Assembly (NCBI RefSeq): GCF_036013525.1
Contig: NZ_CP107853.1
Coordinates: 7,316,001 to 7,380,000, forward strand
Direction: 5' to 3'
Source: Nonomuraea sp. NBC_00507
GTDB lineage: Bacteria; Actinomycetota; Actinomycetes; Streptosporangiales; Streptosporangiaceae
DNA: 64,000 nt
Part shown: positions 56,048-64,000 of the stretch, in pieces
Layout of the letters: each line of letters begins with the position of its first letter
Position numbering within the stretch: the stretch's first letter is position 1
The notes under the pieces: generated by a model
Seen by the model: the letters and a program-made list of their open reading frames with translations, nothing else
Told to the model about the DNA's origin: nothing
Databases searched by the model: none
Translations under genes and position numbers: made by a program

Positions 56048-56074
56048 CTACAAAATGTAAGTTACAGAATGTAG
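56048..56074. promoter_or_regulatory. 27-base palindromic TetR operator
   Basis: CTACAAAATGTAA, a central G, then TTACAGAATGTAG form an imperfect palindrome with 13-base halves. Each half contains a small TACA-N3-TGTA palindrome (56049-56059 and 56063-56073). It is positioned between the two divergent starts, over the expected promoters. Confidence 0.75.
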
Positions 56075-56094
56075 GTTAGCGAGAGGACATCACC

Positions 56095-57102
56095 GTGGAG
56101 CACTCCGTACTGATCATGGGCGGATCCGGCCAGGCGGGCGCGGGGACCGCAGCCCTCCTGCGCCGGTGGTATCCGGAGCTGCCGCTGACGATCGCGGGCC
56201 GCGATCTCGGCCGCGCCCGGCGGGTCGCCGACGAGCTCGGCGGCGCGACAGCCGTGACCATCGATCTGCGGCGAGGCGACCTCGGCCTCCAGGAGGCCGA
56301 CGGCTACTCGGCGGTCGTGGCAACGGTGTGGGACAGCCACCTGAACGGACTGCGTTACGCACAAGACCGCGGCCTGCCGTACGTCAGCATCTCCAGTGGC
56401 CTGGTCGACATCGGCCCCGAGGTTGTCGCCGCCGGCCTGCGAGCCGGCGCGGCGCCGATCCTGCTGGCCAGCCACTGGTACGCGGGGCTCGTCGTCCTCG
56501 CGGTGCTCGGCCTCGCCAGGGAGTTCGACCGGCTCGACACCATCGAGGTCAGCGGCGTGCTGGACGAACAGGACAGCGGCGGGCCCGCGGCCACGGCGGA
56601 CATGGCACGCCTGCTGGCCGCCACCTCGGCGGGGCACGTCCGCCGCGACGGCGTCTTCGACTGGGTCAGCGGCCCCGACGCGCAGGTGGAGGTCACCAGC
56701 GTCGACGGCGCCGTGCTGCCCGGCCAGATCGTCCCCATCCTCGACGTGCCGAGCCTGGCCGTCGCGACGGGCGCGCCCAACGTCCGCTTCGCGTTCGCGA
56801 TCGGTGAATCGGCGGGCAGGCGGCGCGGCGGGCCCGCGTCCACGGAGGTCAAGATCGACCTCGAAGGCGTGGACCGCGCGGGCGCACCACTCAGGACGAG
56901 CCGCTACCTCCTCCACCCGGAGGGGCAGCGCCCCCTGACGGCGCTCGGCGTCGCCCTCGGCGTCGAGCGACTGCTCGGCCTGCGCGGCGACCCCGTGCCG
57001 CCCGGCCTCCATACCCCTGAGGCGTTGATCGACCCCGGCTACGCGGCCGAGCGGATGGCGGAGATCGGCGCCACCCTTACCGGCGCGCACGGCGATCACT
57101 GA
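56095..57102 (+). CDS. Saccharopine dehydrogenase-like NAD(P)-binding oxidoreductase
   Basis: 335 residues. The N-terminal Rossmann fold has MGGSGQAGAG (8-17) and IAGRDLGRARRVADELGG. The central and C-terminal region resembles trans-acting enoyl reductase/saccharopine dehydrogenase-like proteins. The start is GTG 56095, with GAGAGG just upstream. Regulated by the divergent TetR protein. Substrate unknown. Confidence 0.85.
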   Translation: MEHSVLIMGGSGQAGAGTAALLRRWYPELPLTIAGRDLGRARRVADELGGATAVTIDLRRGDLGLQEADGYSAVVATVWDSHLNGLRYAQDRGLPYVSISSGLVDIGPEVVAAGLRAGAAPILLASHWYAGLVVLAVLGLAREFDRLDTIEVSGVLDEQDSGGPAATADMARLLAATSAGHVRRDGVFDWVSGPDAQVEVTSVDGAVLPGQIVPILDVPSLAVATGAPNVRFAFAIGESAGRRRGGPASTEVKIDLEGVDRAGAPLRTSRYLLHPEGQRPLTALGVALGVERLLGLRGDPVPPGLHTPEALIDPGYAAERMAEIGATLTGAHGDH

Positions 57103-57223
57103 CTCCGCCGATCGAGAATCGCGGGCGGCGCACCCGTGAGATGACCTGGTTCATGATGGCTCTGTCGGCACGGGCCGCCCCGCCGGGCTCGCCCGGGCGT
57201 CTCGACACCGAGGACGGCGACCG

Positions 57224-57415
57224 CGGCCCGACCGCCCCGCCTAGCTCGCGGGCACGGACGTCACTTGACGCGCGTACATCCAGCCCTGACGCCTCGGCCA
57301 TCATCCACGGCGGACATCCGTTCCGCAGGGCCATCCGATCCACCCGCGACGCGAACGACTCGCCGTACGCCGGTGCCACCACCAACGCCAGCCGCCGGGG
57401 CCAGAGCGCCGCCAT
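57224..57415 (-). pseudogene. TniQ N-terminal fragment
   Basis: ATG 57415 reads MAALWPRRLALVVAPAYGES, FASRVDRMALRNGCPPW and about 25 more residues before similarity fades. This is the start of a TniQ protein. It shares SFAS-VD and RNGCPPW with the fragment at 48640-49185, which carries the middle and zinc fingers. Repeat unit D begins 36 bases upstream, consistent with an element end. The remainder of 57103-57223 shows nothing. Confidence 0.6.
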
Positions 57416-57450
57416 CTCCCGAGCCGAACCTCCTGCCGTACACGTCCCCA

Positions 57451-57516
57451 CTGTCACTCCGATGGCCTACCGGCATGTCCGCTTCCAGATGGCGTGACGG
57501 ACTGTCATCTTCAAGG
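57451..57516. repeat. End-like repeat unit D
   Basis: CTGTCACTCCGATG (57451-57464), then ACTGTCATCTTCAAGG (57501-57516). The first matches the left element of units A and C with one change. The second matches the reversed copy at 53265 in unit C. It sits directly upstream of the tniQ N-terminal fragment. Confidence 0.5.
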
Positions 57517-57550
57517 CCGTCAGACACGCCGCATGCGTTCGCGATGGCTC

Positions 57551-57579
57551 TTGACGTATCAAATGAACGGTCTTTTAAT
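57551..57579 (+). promoter_or_regulatory. Housekeeping-type promoter giving a leaderless mRNA
   Basis: TTGACG (57551-57556), a 17-base spacer and TTTAAT (57574-57579) form a near-consensus sigma-70/HrdB promoter. Transcription would start about 7 bases later, on or next to the A of ATG 57586, so the TetR mRNA should be leaderless. AAATGAACGGTCTTTTAATT across the spacer is a weak palindrome that could be the autoregulatory site. Confidence 0.6.
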
Positions 57580-57585
57580 TCGCAG

Positions 57586-58203
57586 ATGGGGCGGATCGCA
57601 GGTGTTACCGCCGCCGAGACCCGTGAGCGGCTGCTGAGGGCGGCCGCCGAGGTGTTCGCCGAGCGCGGTTACGACGGCACGCGCGTGGCTGACATCGCCG
57701 CGGCCGCGGGGGTGAGCAACGGCGCGCTGTACGCGCACTTCGGCTCGAAGGCCGACCTGATCGTGGCGGCGTTGCGTGCCCACGGGCCGCGGCTGCTCGC
57801 CGACCTGTTCGCCGCCGACCCGGACCGGCCCATCACCGATCTGCTCCTCGTCGTCGGCCGATGGTTGCCCCGCCGCCGCGAGGCCTGCGGCTACCTCATC
57901 GTCGAGGCGCTCGTCGCGGCCCGCCGTGACGAGGACGTCGCCCGGCCGATGCGCGACTACATGGGCGAGCGCGCCGACTGGCTGTCCGGGCTCATGCGCG
58001 TCGCGCAGAACGACGGCGAGCTCGACCCCGCACTGTCGGCGGATGCGCTGGTCCACTTCTGCCTGCTGCTGGCGATGGGCAGCGCGCTCGTCACACCCGA
58101 CCTGCACGCGGTCGACGACCGGGAGTGGAGCGCGTTGCTCACCCGGGTCGTCAGGGCCTTCGCCCCCGCCGGCACCTCAGCACAGAGGGGAGCGTCACAG
58201 TGA
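57586..58203 (+). CDS. TetR/AcrR family regulator of the ferredoxin-P450 operon
   Basis: 205 residues. The helix-turn-helix (about 15-60) has TRVADIAAAAGVSNGALYAHFGSK. ATG 57586 (MGRIAGVTAAET) was preferred to ATG 57544 because the promoter -10 box lies between them. The stop overlaps the ferredoxin start (GTGA), so regulator, ferredoxin and P450 form one operon, probably autoregulated by the P450 substrate. Confidence 0.92.
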   Translation: MGRIAGVTAAETRERLLRAAAEVFAERGYDGTRVADIAAAAGVSNGALYAHFGSKADLIVAALRAHGPRLLADLFAADPDRPITDLLLVVGRWLPRRREACGYLIVEALVAARRDEDVARPMRDYMGERADWLSGLMRVAQNDGELDPALSADALVHFCLLLAMGSALVTPDLHAVDDREWSALLTRVVRAFAPAGTSAQRGASQ

Positions 58204-58391
58204 AAGTGAAGATCGACTCCGAGCGTTGCCAGGGACACGGCCGCTGCTACGACCTCGCCCCCGGCCTGTTCGGCGAGGACGAGGAGGGTTACGGGCAGGT
58301 GCTCGGCGACGGCGCCGTACCGCAGGAAGAGGCCCAGGCGGCACGCCTGGCCGTGGCCAACTGTCCGGAACGAGCGATCGAGATCCTTTAG
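58200..58391 (+). CDS. Ferredoxin, P450-associated [3Fe-4S] type
   Basis: 63 residues. The cluster ligands are Cys in ERCQGHGRCYD (Cx5C spacing) and CP near the end (ANCPERAIEI), the pattern of [3Fe-4S] ferredoxins that donate electrons to P450s. GTG 58200 has AGAGGGGAGC upstream. Overlaps the TetR stop and precedes the P450 by 10 bases. Confidence 0.93.
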   Translation: MKVKIDSERCQGHGRCYDLAPGLFGEDEEGYGQVLGDGAVPQEEAQAARLAVANCPERAIEIL

Positions 58392-58401
58392 GAGGTGTGG
58401 C

Positions 58402-59673
58402 ATGGCCATCGACGACCGCTTCGCCCAGGATTTCCGGGAGGCGCGCGGAGACCAGCCCTTCGGCACGCGCAATGAGATCGTCACCGGCCCGGTCGCGGAC
58501 TGGGCGACGGACTTCTCGCACCTCGAGCCCGAGTGGGCGGCCGATCCGTACCCCATCCAGGACGACCTGCGCCAGCGCTGCCCGATCGCGCACACGGGGC
58601 GGTTCGGCGGCGGCTGGCTGCCCACGCGCTACGAAGACGTCGCGGCCATCGCGTACGACACCGAGCGCTTCTCGTCGCGGTCCATCATCATGAGCAACTT
58701 CCGGCCGCCGCGTGAGCTGGCGCCGGTCGGCGGCACGCCGCCGATCTCGTCCGACCCGCCGTTCCATCATGACGCGCGCAGGCTGCTGCTGCCGGCGTTC
58801 ACCAAGAGCGCGGTCGCCCGGCGGGAGGCGGCGACCCGGGCGTTCTGCCACGAGCTCATCGACGCGCTGGAGGGTCAGGAGGTGGTCGACGCCGCCGCCG
58901 ACTACGCCCAGCACATCCCGATGCGGGTCATCTCCGACATGCTGGGCTTCCCGCCCGAGGACGGGCCGCGCTTCCGCGAGTTCATCGAGAACGCCCTCGA
59001 AGGCGTCAACCTGCCGCCCGAGGAGCGCATCGTGCGGATGGGGCAGCTGTTCGACTACCTTCTGGCCCAGATCCGCGACCATGTGGACCATCCGCGCGAC
59101 GACCTGACGACCTACTTGATCAACGCTGAGCTGTACGGCAGGAAGCTCGCCCCCGACCACGTGGCCGGCACGATGGCGCTGCTGCTCATCGCCGGCATCG
59201 ACACGACCTGGAGTGCGATCGGGGCATCGTTGTGGCACCTGGCCAAGACCCCTGCCGACCGGGAGCGCCTGGTCGCCGAGCCCGGGCTGCTGCCGACGGC
59301 GATGGAGGAGCTGCTGCGGGTGTATGCGCCGGTGACGATGGCGCGGCTGGTCAAGGAGGACATGAGCTGGAACGGCGTGGACATGAAGGCCGATGATTGG
59401 GTGCTGCTGTCGTTCCCGGCCGCCAACCGCGACCCGGCGCAGTTCGAGCAGGCGGGCGAGGTGGTCATCGACCGCGAGGTCAACCGCCATGTCGCCTTCG
59501 GCCTGGGCATCCACCGCTGCGTGGGCTCCCACCTGGCGCGGATGGAGCTGCGGGTCGCGCTGGAGGTCTGGATGGAGCGCCTCCCGGTCTTCACCCTGGC
59601 CGATCCTTCGGCGGTGACCTGGGCGGCGGGCCAGGTCCGCGGCCCGCGCACCCTTCCCCTTCGCCTCGCCTGA
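58402..59673 (+). CDS. Cytochrome P450 (bacterial class I)
   Basis: 423 residues. I-helix oxygen-binding AGIDTTWS (~265), K-helix EELLR, and haem loop FGLGIHRCVGSHLAR with ligand Cys373 are all intact. The motif GIDTT has the usual acid-alcohol pair (Asp-Thr). ATG 58402 has GGAGGTG upstream. It receives electrons from the adjacent ferredoxin; the reductase is elsewhere. Substrate unknown; TetR control suggests inducible degradation of a xenobiotic or terpenoid. Confidence 0.96.
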   Translation: MAIDDRFAQDFREARGDQPFGTRNEIVTGPVADWATDFSHLEPEWAADPYPIQDDLRQRCPIAHTGRFGGGWLPTRYEDVAAIAYDTERFSSRSIIMSNFRPPRELAPVGGTPPISSDPPFHHDARRLLLPAFTKSAVARREAATRAFCHELIDALEGQEVVDAAADYAQHIPMRVISDMLGFPPEDGPRFREFIENALEGVNLPPEERIVRMGQLFDYLLAQIRDHVDHPRDDLTTYLINAELYGRKLAPDHVAGTMALLLIAGIDTTWSAIGASLWHLAKTPADRERLVAEPGLLPTAMEELLRVYAPVTMARLVKEDMSWNGVDMKADDWVLLSFPAANRDPAQFEQAGEVVIDREVNRHVAFGLGIHRCVGSHLARMELRVALEVWMERLPVFTLADPSAVTWAAGQVRGPRTLPLRLA

Positions 59674-59687
59674 CCGCCACCCGCCCG

Positions 59688-60509
59688 CTACCTGAGCCGG
59701 CGGGCGTCGACCACGAGAGTGATGGCCACGCCGGTGAGCGCCAGAGCGAGGGCCGGGGCGATCGCCAGGCGGGGGGCGGCGATCAGCAGCGGCACGGCGT
59801 CGGTCACCATGCCGCCCCAGTCGGTCACCGGTGGAGGCAGGCCGAGGCCGAGGAAGCTCAGCGACGTGGCCGCGATCAGCGTACGCGCGAGGTCGGCGGT
59901 GGCGACCGTGAGCACCGGCCCGGCGATGTGCGGGCCGATGGTGCGGCGTAGCAGGTAGGACGGGGAGGCGCCCAGGGCGCGGGTGGCCAGGACGAAGTCC
60001 GACGTGGCCACGCGCCGGGTGGCCGTGTGGGCGACGAGGCCGCAGTTCACCCAGCCGAACGGGACGAGCGCGGCCACCATCGTGCCCGGGCCGGGCGGCA
60101 GCACCCCCGCCAGCGCCAGGGCGAGCGTGAGGCCGGGCAGCGCCAGCGCCACCGTGGCCGCGTGCCGCAGCAGCCTCTCCGGCAACCCGCCGGCCAGTCC
60201 CGCCGCGGCGCCGGCCAGGGTGCCGAGTGCCGTGGTGATCGCCGTGATGGCGAACGCGGTCACGAAGGAGACCGCGCCGGCCGCCGCCGTCCTGGTGAGC
60301 AGGTCGCGGCCGAGCTGGTCGGTGCCGAGCCAGTGCCGCGTGCTGGGCGGCAGCAGGGCGAGGGCCGGGTCGGGCAGGTACGGGTCGTGGGGGGACAGGA
60401 GCGGCGCGAGGCCGCAGAACGCCACGATCGCCGCCAGGATCGCGATCCCCGCACGGCCCGTCCCTGGCGACGCACTCCTGAGGCGCCGGGTGGGGTCAGG
60501 GCCGTTCAT
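59688..60509 (-). CDS. ABC transporter permease (DppC/NikC type)
   Basis: 273 residues with six hydrophobic helices. GTDQLGRDLLTR and an EAA loop TRALGASPSYLLRRTIGPH mark DppC/NikC. ATG 60509 overlaps the previous permease stop (ATGA). Last gene of the operon: no ATP-binding subunit follows before the convergent P450 gene 14 bases away. Confidence 0.92.
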   Translation of the reverse strand: MNGPDPTRRLRSASPGTGRAGIAILAAIVAFCGLAPLLSPHDPYLPDPALALLPPSTRHWLGTDQLGRDLLTRTAAAGAVSFVTAFAITAITTALGTLAGAAAGLAGGLPERLLRHAATVALALPGLTLALALAGVLPPGPGTMVAALVPFGWVNCGLVAHTATRRVATSDFVLATRALGASPSYLLRRTIGPHIAGPVLTVATADLARTLIAATSLSFLGLGLPPPVTDWGGMVTDAVPLLIAAPRLAIAPALALALTGVAITLVVDARRLR

Positions 60510-61420
60510 GGGCGGCGCACCCGCGGGTCGGCCGCCGCCAGGCACAGGTCCGCCAGCGCCAGGAGCAGGACCGTCGCCGCCCCGATGACCAGCACGTATG
60601 CCTGCACCACCGGCACGTCGCGCTGCCGGATCGCCGAGATCGCCAGCTGCCCCACCCCGGGCCACGAGAACAGCGTCTCCACCACCACGGCGCCCGCCAC
60701 CAGGTCGGCCAGCACCGCGCCCCCGGCCGTGATCGCGTTCGGCGCGGCCACCCGCAGCGCGTGCACCGTCACGGCGCGCCGCGCGCTCAGCCCCTTGGCG
60801 GCGGCCAGCCGCACGAACGGCAACGCGAGCGCCTGACCCAGATCGGCGCGCAGCAGCCGGGTCAGCGTGGCGGCGCCCGCCAGCCCGAGCGTCAGCGCGG
60901 GCAGCACCACGGCGCCCGGCCCGCTGCCGCCCCCGGTCGGCAGCGCGCGCAGGCCGACCGCGACCACGCTGATCAGCAGGATCCCGACGATGTACGGTGG
61001 CACGCTCGCCACCACCACCGTCACCGCCGTGATGACCCGGCCGCCCAGCCCTCGCGGCCGGAGCGAGGCGAGCAGGGCCAGCCCGGCCGCGACGAGCGCC
61101 GCCGCGCCCGCCAGCCGCAGCGTCGCGGGCAGGCGGGACAGTATCTCGCCCGTCACCGGGGACCGGTCCACGTAGGACAGCCCGAGGTCGCCGCGCACCA
61201 CATCGGACAACCACCGCACGTACCGGACCGGGAGAGGCAGCTCGAGGCCTAGTTCGGCACGCAGCGCGGCGATGCTGGCCGCCGTCGGCTGGATCCCGCC
61301 GCGGCGCAGGATCTCCTCGGCCGGATCCCCGGGCGCCAGCGAGGTCAAGAGGAAGACCAGCACCGACAGCACCAGCAGCACGAGCAGCGTCTCCATGGCA
61401 CGCCGCAGCAGGAACCGCAC
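60506..61420 (-). CDS. ABC transporter permease (DppB/NikB type)
   Basis: 304 residues, six hydrophobic helices. LTSLAPGDPAEEILR near the start and an EAA loop AAKGLSARRAVTVHALR are typical. GTG 61420 lies one base after the binding-protein stop. Forms the importer channel with the following permease. Confidence 0.92.
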   Translation of the reverse strand: MRFLLRRAMETLLVLLVLSVLVFLLTSLAPGDPAEEILRRGGIQPTAASIAALRAELGLELPLPVRYVRWLSDVVRGDLGLSYVDRSPVTGEILSRLPATLRLAGAAALVAAGLALLASLRPRGLGGRVITAVTVVVASVPPYIVGILLISVVAVGLRALPTGGGSGPGAVVLPALTLGLAGAATLTRLLRADLGQALALPFVRLAAAKGLSARRAVTVHALRVAAPNAITAGGAVLADLVAGAVVVETLFSWPGVGQLAISAIRQRDVPVVQAYVLVIGAATVLLLALADLCLAAADPRVRRP

Positions 61421-61421
61421 G

Positions 61422-62972
61422 TCAGCCCGACGGCGTCAGCTTGCCGAGATCGATGACATACGCCGCATTCTGCACGACCCCGCCGACTTCGGTGGTCGTC
61501 ACCACGGGATTGTCCTGGTACGCCAGCGGGATCATCGGCCGGTCCGCCGCAAGCAGCCGCTGCAGGCGCCGGTACAGGTCCCGCCGCCCGGCCTGGTCGG
61601 TCTCGGTCGCGGCCTGGTCGACGAGCGTGTCGAACTCCTTGCTGCGGTAGCGGAGCTTGCGGTCGACGTTCCAGGCCGCGTCCGAGCGCAGGAAGCGGCG
61701 GAACAGGTAGTCGGCGTCCCCGTTCGGCACGCTGTACGCGCTGAGGAAGACGTCGTAGTCGCCGGCCTCCATCACGGCCTTCGTCGCCTCGGCCACGGTC
61801 ACCTTCGCGGGCAGCCCCGCCTGTTCGAACGCGGCCCGGAGCACCTCGGCGATGTCGGTGTACGGGAACTGACCGGTCTCGGCGGACGAGATCAGAATCG
61901 TGACCGGCGCGGCGGGCCGGCCCGCCGCGTCCACCAGCGCCCGAGCCTTGGCCGGGTCGTAGGCGGCCGCCACGGTCGGATCGGACAGCTCGCCGAAGAC
62001 CGGCGACAGGAATGCGGCGCCCGTCTTGGCCGTGCCGGCGAGCAGCTTGTCCGCGATCGTCCTGCGGTCGATGGCCAGCTCCGCCGCCTCCCGGAGCCGC
62101 GGGTCGGAGAAGGGCTCACGCGAGCCGTTGAACGTGAGGTAGTGCGTCAGGACGGACGGACTGCGGACGACCCGGAACCGGCTGTCGGCGGCGACGGCCG
62201 CGACCTGCCCGGACAGCAGCGCCCCCTTGTCGATCAGCCCGTCGACCTCGCCGGCGCGCAGCGCGGCGACCCGCGCGTTGGCGTCCGGGATCACCTTGAC
62301 CACGATCTTCTTGTACGCCGGCGCCGCCCCGTAGTAGTGCGGGTTGGCCGCCAGCTCCGCCTGCTGCCCCTTGGTCCACCGTGTCAGCGTGTACGGCCCG
62401 GTCCCCACCGGGTTCCCGGCGAAGTCCCCGGAGGCGGCGAACGCCTTCGGCGACTGGATCATGCTGTAGAACCCGGCCAGCCGCCCCGGCAGATCCGCCA
62501 CCGGCCGCCGCAGCTCGAACGTCACCCGCCCGCCGTCCGCGCGCACCTCCTCCAGCTGCCCGTAAGCCGCCTCCATCCCGGCGTCGAGGCTGAAGAACGC
62601 CGACTGCCGCGGCGCGATCCGCAGGAACCGCTGGACGTTGGCCACCACCGCCTCGGCGTTCAGCGCGCTCCCGTCGCTGAACCGCACGCCTTCCCGCAGG
62701 GTGAACGTCCACCGCCGCCCTCCGTCCGCGCTCTCCCACGCGGTGGCCAGGGCGGGCACCGGCCGCAGCCTGTCGTCCACGCTCACCAGCGGCTCCCACA
62801 CCCGGAGCGTCTGGTGCGTGAAGTAGGGATCCTGCGGTCCCGCGACCAGGTCACGGGGAGCCGCCAAGGTCAGCAGGCCGGCGTCCTGCGGGGTCTCGGG
62901 CGAGCCGCCACACCCCGACAGGACCATCCCTAACAGCATGGCCGGCACCACGATCGCGGCTCGTCTCCGCAC
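61422..62972 (-). CDS. ABC transporter substrate-binding lipoprotein, family 5 (Opp/Nik type)
   Basis: 516 residues. Lipoprotein signal with lipobox LSG-C (Cys21). Family-5 motifs WTFTLREGVRFSDGSALNAE and GTGPYTLTRW are present. Such proteins bind peptides, nickel/metallophore complexes or glycosides. The Zur/Fur-like box at 63007-63024 just upstream favours a metal or metallophore ligand. First gene of a three-gene operon without ATPases. Confidence 0.92.
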   Translation of the reverse strand: MRRRAAIVVPAMLLGMVLSGCGGSPETPQDAGLLTLAAPRDLVAGPQDPYFTHQTLRVWEPLVSVDDRLRPVPALATAWESADGGRRWTFTLREGVRFSDGSALNAEAVVANVQRFLRIAPRQSAFFSLDAGMEAAYGQLEEVRADGGRVTFELRRPVADLPGRLAGFYSMIQSPKAFAASGDFAGNPVGTGPYTLTRWTKGQQAELAANPHYYGAAPAYKKIVVKVIPDANARVAALRAGEVDGLIDKGALLSGQVAAVAADSRFRVVRSPSVLTHYLTFNGSREPFSDPRLREAAELAIDRRTIADKLLAGTAKTGAAFLSPVFGELSDPTVAAAYDPAKARALVDAAGRPAAPVTILISSAETGQFPYTDIAEVLRAAFEQAGLPAKVTVAEATKAVMEAGDYDVFLSAYSVPNGDADYLFRRFLRSDAAWNVDRKLRYRSKEFDTLVDQAATETDQAGRRDLYRRLQRLLAADRPMIPLAYQDNPVVTTTEVGGVVQNAAYVIDLGKLTPSG

Positions 62973-63006
62973 CCTTGTCTCCCCTCAGCCACTCAACCCT
63001 CAGCAA

Positions 63007-63024
63007 CGATAATGGTTTTCATCA
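63007..63024. promoter_or_regulatory. Zur/Fur-like box upstream of the ABC importer operon
   Basis: CGATAATGGTTTTCATCA (the other strand reads TGATGAAAACCATTATCG) matches the actinobacterial Zur-box style TGAAAAT-N-ATTTTCA in 4 of 7 mirrored positions, and has the GATAAT...TCATCA words of Fur-family sites. It lies about 35 bases before ATG 62972, over the probable promoter. Zinc- or iron-dependent repression is inferred. Confidence 0.5.
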
Positions 63025-63099
63025 TTGGTGGAAAGCGGACTGCCGCATTGAGAAGATCCGCAGATGCATGCCTTAGGCAAGGCCGCCGTGGCGGGGCCG

Positions 63100-63297
63100 T
63101 CATCGGGGCTCGGCGTCGCTCCGCACGGTCTTGTACACGCCGTAAAGGGTCTCCACTCCGCCGAGGACCATCAGGACCAGGCCGATCTTCGACGGCGTGA
63201 AGATGAAGATCTCCTCGTCGAGGCCGAACAACCACAGCGCCGTGCCGCCGACGAAGGTGGCCAGACCGGTAAGGAGCGTTTTACGCGCGGAAGTCAT
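63100..63297 (-). CDS. Small two-helix membrane protein (DUF5708-like)
   Basis: 65 residues. Two hydrophobic helices at about 8-26 and 36-55, joined by an acidic loop (GLDEEIFIFTPSK), with a charged tail. Pattern and length are like the DUF5708 family common in streptomycetes; function unknown. ATG 63297. It may be expressed with the acyl-CoA synthetase upstream, which ends 79 bases away. Confidence 0.65.
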   Translation of the reverse strand: MTSARKTLLTGLATFVGGTALWLFGLDEEIFIFTPSKIGLVLMVLGGVETLYGVYKTVRSDAEPR

Positions 63298-63376
63298 GCC
63301 GGAAACGTTAGTGAAGAGCCAGGTCGACGATCTTCCTGCGCGTTGAGGAGATCGGTGTACATCTTTCGGGTGACGC

Positions 63377-64000
63377 TCAGCTGCCGAGGAGGCGGGCGGC
63401 CTGCTCGCGCATCTCGACCTTGCGGATCTTCCCGGTGACCGTCATCGGGAAGGAGTCGACCACGTGCACGTAGCGGGGGATCTTGTAGTGGGCCAGCCGT
63501 CCCGCGCAGAACTCCCTGATCTGCTCGGCCGTCAGCGGCTCGGCGCCCGGCCGCATGACGATCCAGGCCATGAGCTCCTCGCCGTACTTCTCGTCCGGCA
63601 CGCCGATCACCTGGACGTCGTGGATGGCCGGGTGGCCGTACAGGAACTCCTCGATCTCGCGCGGGTAGATGTTCTCACCGCCGCGGATCACCATGTCCTT
63701 GATGCGGCCGACGATGCTGACGTAGCCGTCGGCGTCCATGGCGGCCAGGTCGCCGGTACGCATCCAGCGGGCGGCGTCGATGGCCTCGGCCGTGGCCTCC
63801 GGCCGGCCCCAGTAGCCGAGCATGACCGAATAGCCGCGGGTGCACAGCTCGCCGGGCTCGCCCCGCGGTACGGTCAGCCGGGTCTCCGGGTGCACGATCT
63901 TCACCTCGATGTGCGGCATCACGCGGCCGACGGTCTCGGTGCGGCGGGCCAGGCCGTCGTCCGAGCGGGTCATCGTGGAGACGGGTGAGGTCTCGGTCAT
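63377..64000 (-). CDS. AMP-dependent acyl-CoA synthetase, C-terminal part (cut by window edge)
   Basis: 207 residues visible; the gene continues past base 64000. The visible part starts inside the adenylation core (MTETSPVS). It has YWGRPEAT, the adenylate-binding RTGDLA, hinge motif [20 protein letters not shown], and the catalytic lysine in TVTGKIRK near the end. It activates a fatty or other carboxylic acid to its CoA thioester via an acyl-AMP. The Met at the edge is internal, not a start. Confidence 0.92.
   Translation of the reverse strand: MTETSPVSTMTRSDDGLARRTETVGRVMPHIEVKIVHPETRLTVPRGEPGELCTRGYSVMLGYWGRPEATAEAIDAARWMRTGDLAAMDADGYVSIVGRIKDMVIRGGENIYPREIEEFLYGHPAIHDVQVIGVPDEKYGEELMAWIVMRPGAEPLTAEQIREFCAGRLAHYKIPRYVHVVDSFPMTVTGKIRKVEMREQAARLLGS

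Noticed and set aside
59688..61214. 508-codon frame suggesting a fused ABC permease
   Set aside because: The N-terminal half is an out-of-frame reading of the DppB-like gene. The true DppC-like start is ATG 60509 in an ATGA overlap.

Overview
The window is high-GC DNA from an actinomycete. Supporting signs are frequent GTG/TTG starts, many 4-base ATGA/GTGA gene overlaps, a mycothiol-type DinB enzyme, STAND/LuxR regulators and many TetR/P450/SDR genes. The overall style fits Streptosporangiales (Nonomuraea-like), but that placement is an inference. No rRNA, tRNA, CRISPR array, prophage or intact insertion sequence was found. Both edges cut genes: a P-type ATPase on the left and an AMP-dependent acyl-CoA synthetase on the right.

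Layout. 0-10.4 kb: P-type ATPase, an MFS exporter behind a DtxR/IdeR-like box, S41 peptidase, peptidoglycan amidase, quinone-oxidoreductase-like dehydrogenase, DUF2306 membrane protein and a NarL-type two-component pair. 10.4-18.4 kb: two tandem STAND ATPase regulators (one has lost its LuxR helix-turn-helix), amino-acid permease, hydrolase and glycosyltransferase. 18.6-26.8 kb: a membrane protein plus a broken small gene, a PhyH/AraC/sugar-binding-lipoprotein group, and a three-gene operon (winged-helix regulator, two-lobed aspartic protease, AlkX/YcaQ-type DNA glycosylase). 25.7-35 kb is an eroded zone: fragments of TetR, MarR, P450 and SDR genes surround katG, a secreted TAP-like peptidase and a decayed two-gene cassette.

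36.0-48.6 kb is a coherent catabolic locus. A DeoR-type repressor and an in-frame fusion of a four-carbon acid-sugar kinase with a PdxA-like 4-phosphate dehydrogenase are transcribed leftward. Divergently lies an eight-gene operon: complete Opp/Dpp ABC importer, aldo/keto reductase, HpcH/HpaI aldolase, cytoplasmic sialidase-like protein and SDR. Tandem TGCGC-N5-GCGCA-type sites in the divergent promoter are the likely repressor operators. The genes suggest import of a small glycoside or sugar acid, hydrolysis and oxidation in the cytoplasm, then phosphorylation and oxidative decarboxylation to a triose phosphate, with an aldolase branch.

48.6-57.5 kb holds remnants of a TniQ-encoding transposon family (two tniQ fragments and several copies of an end-like repeat), a methyltransferase, an intact two-gene cassette of unknown (possibly immunity) function whose ruined copy lies at 32 kb, a secreted protein, a TPR-protein fragment and two regulator/oxidoreductase pairs with clear palindromic operators. 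57.5-59.7 kb is a TetR-ferredoxin-P450 operon that looks leaderless. 59.7-63 kb is an Opp/Nik-like importer lacking ATPases, with a Zur/Fur-like box upstream.
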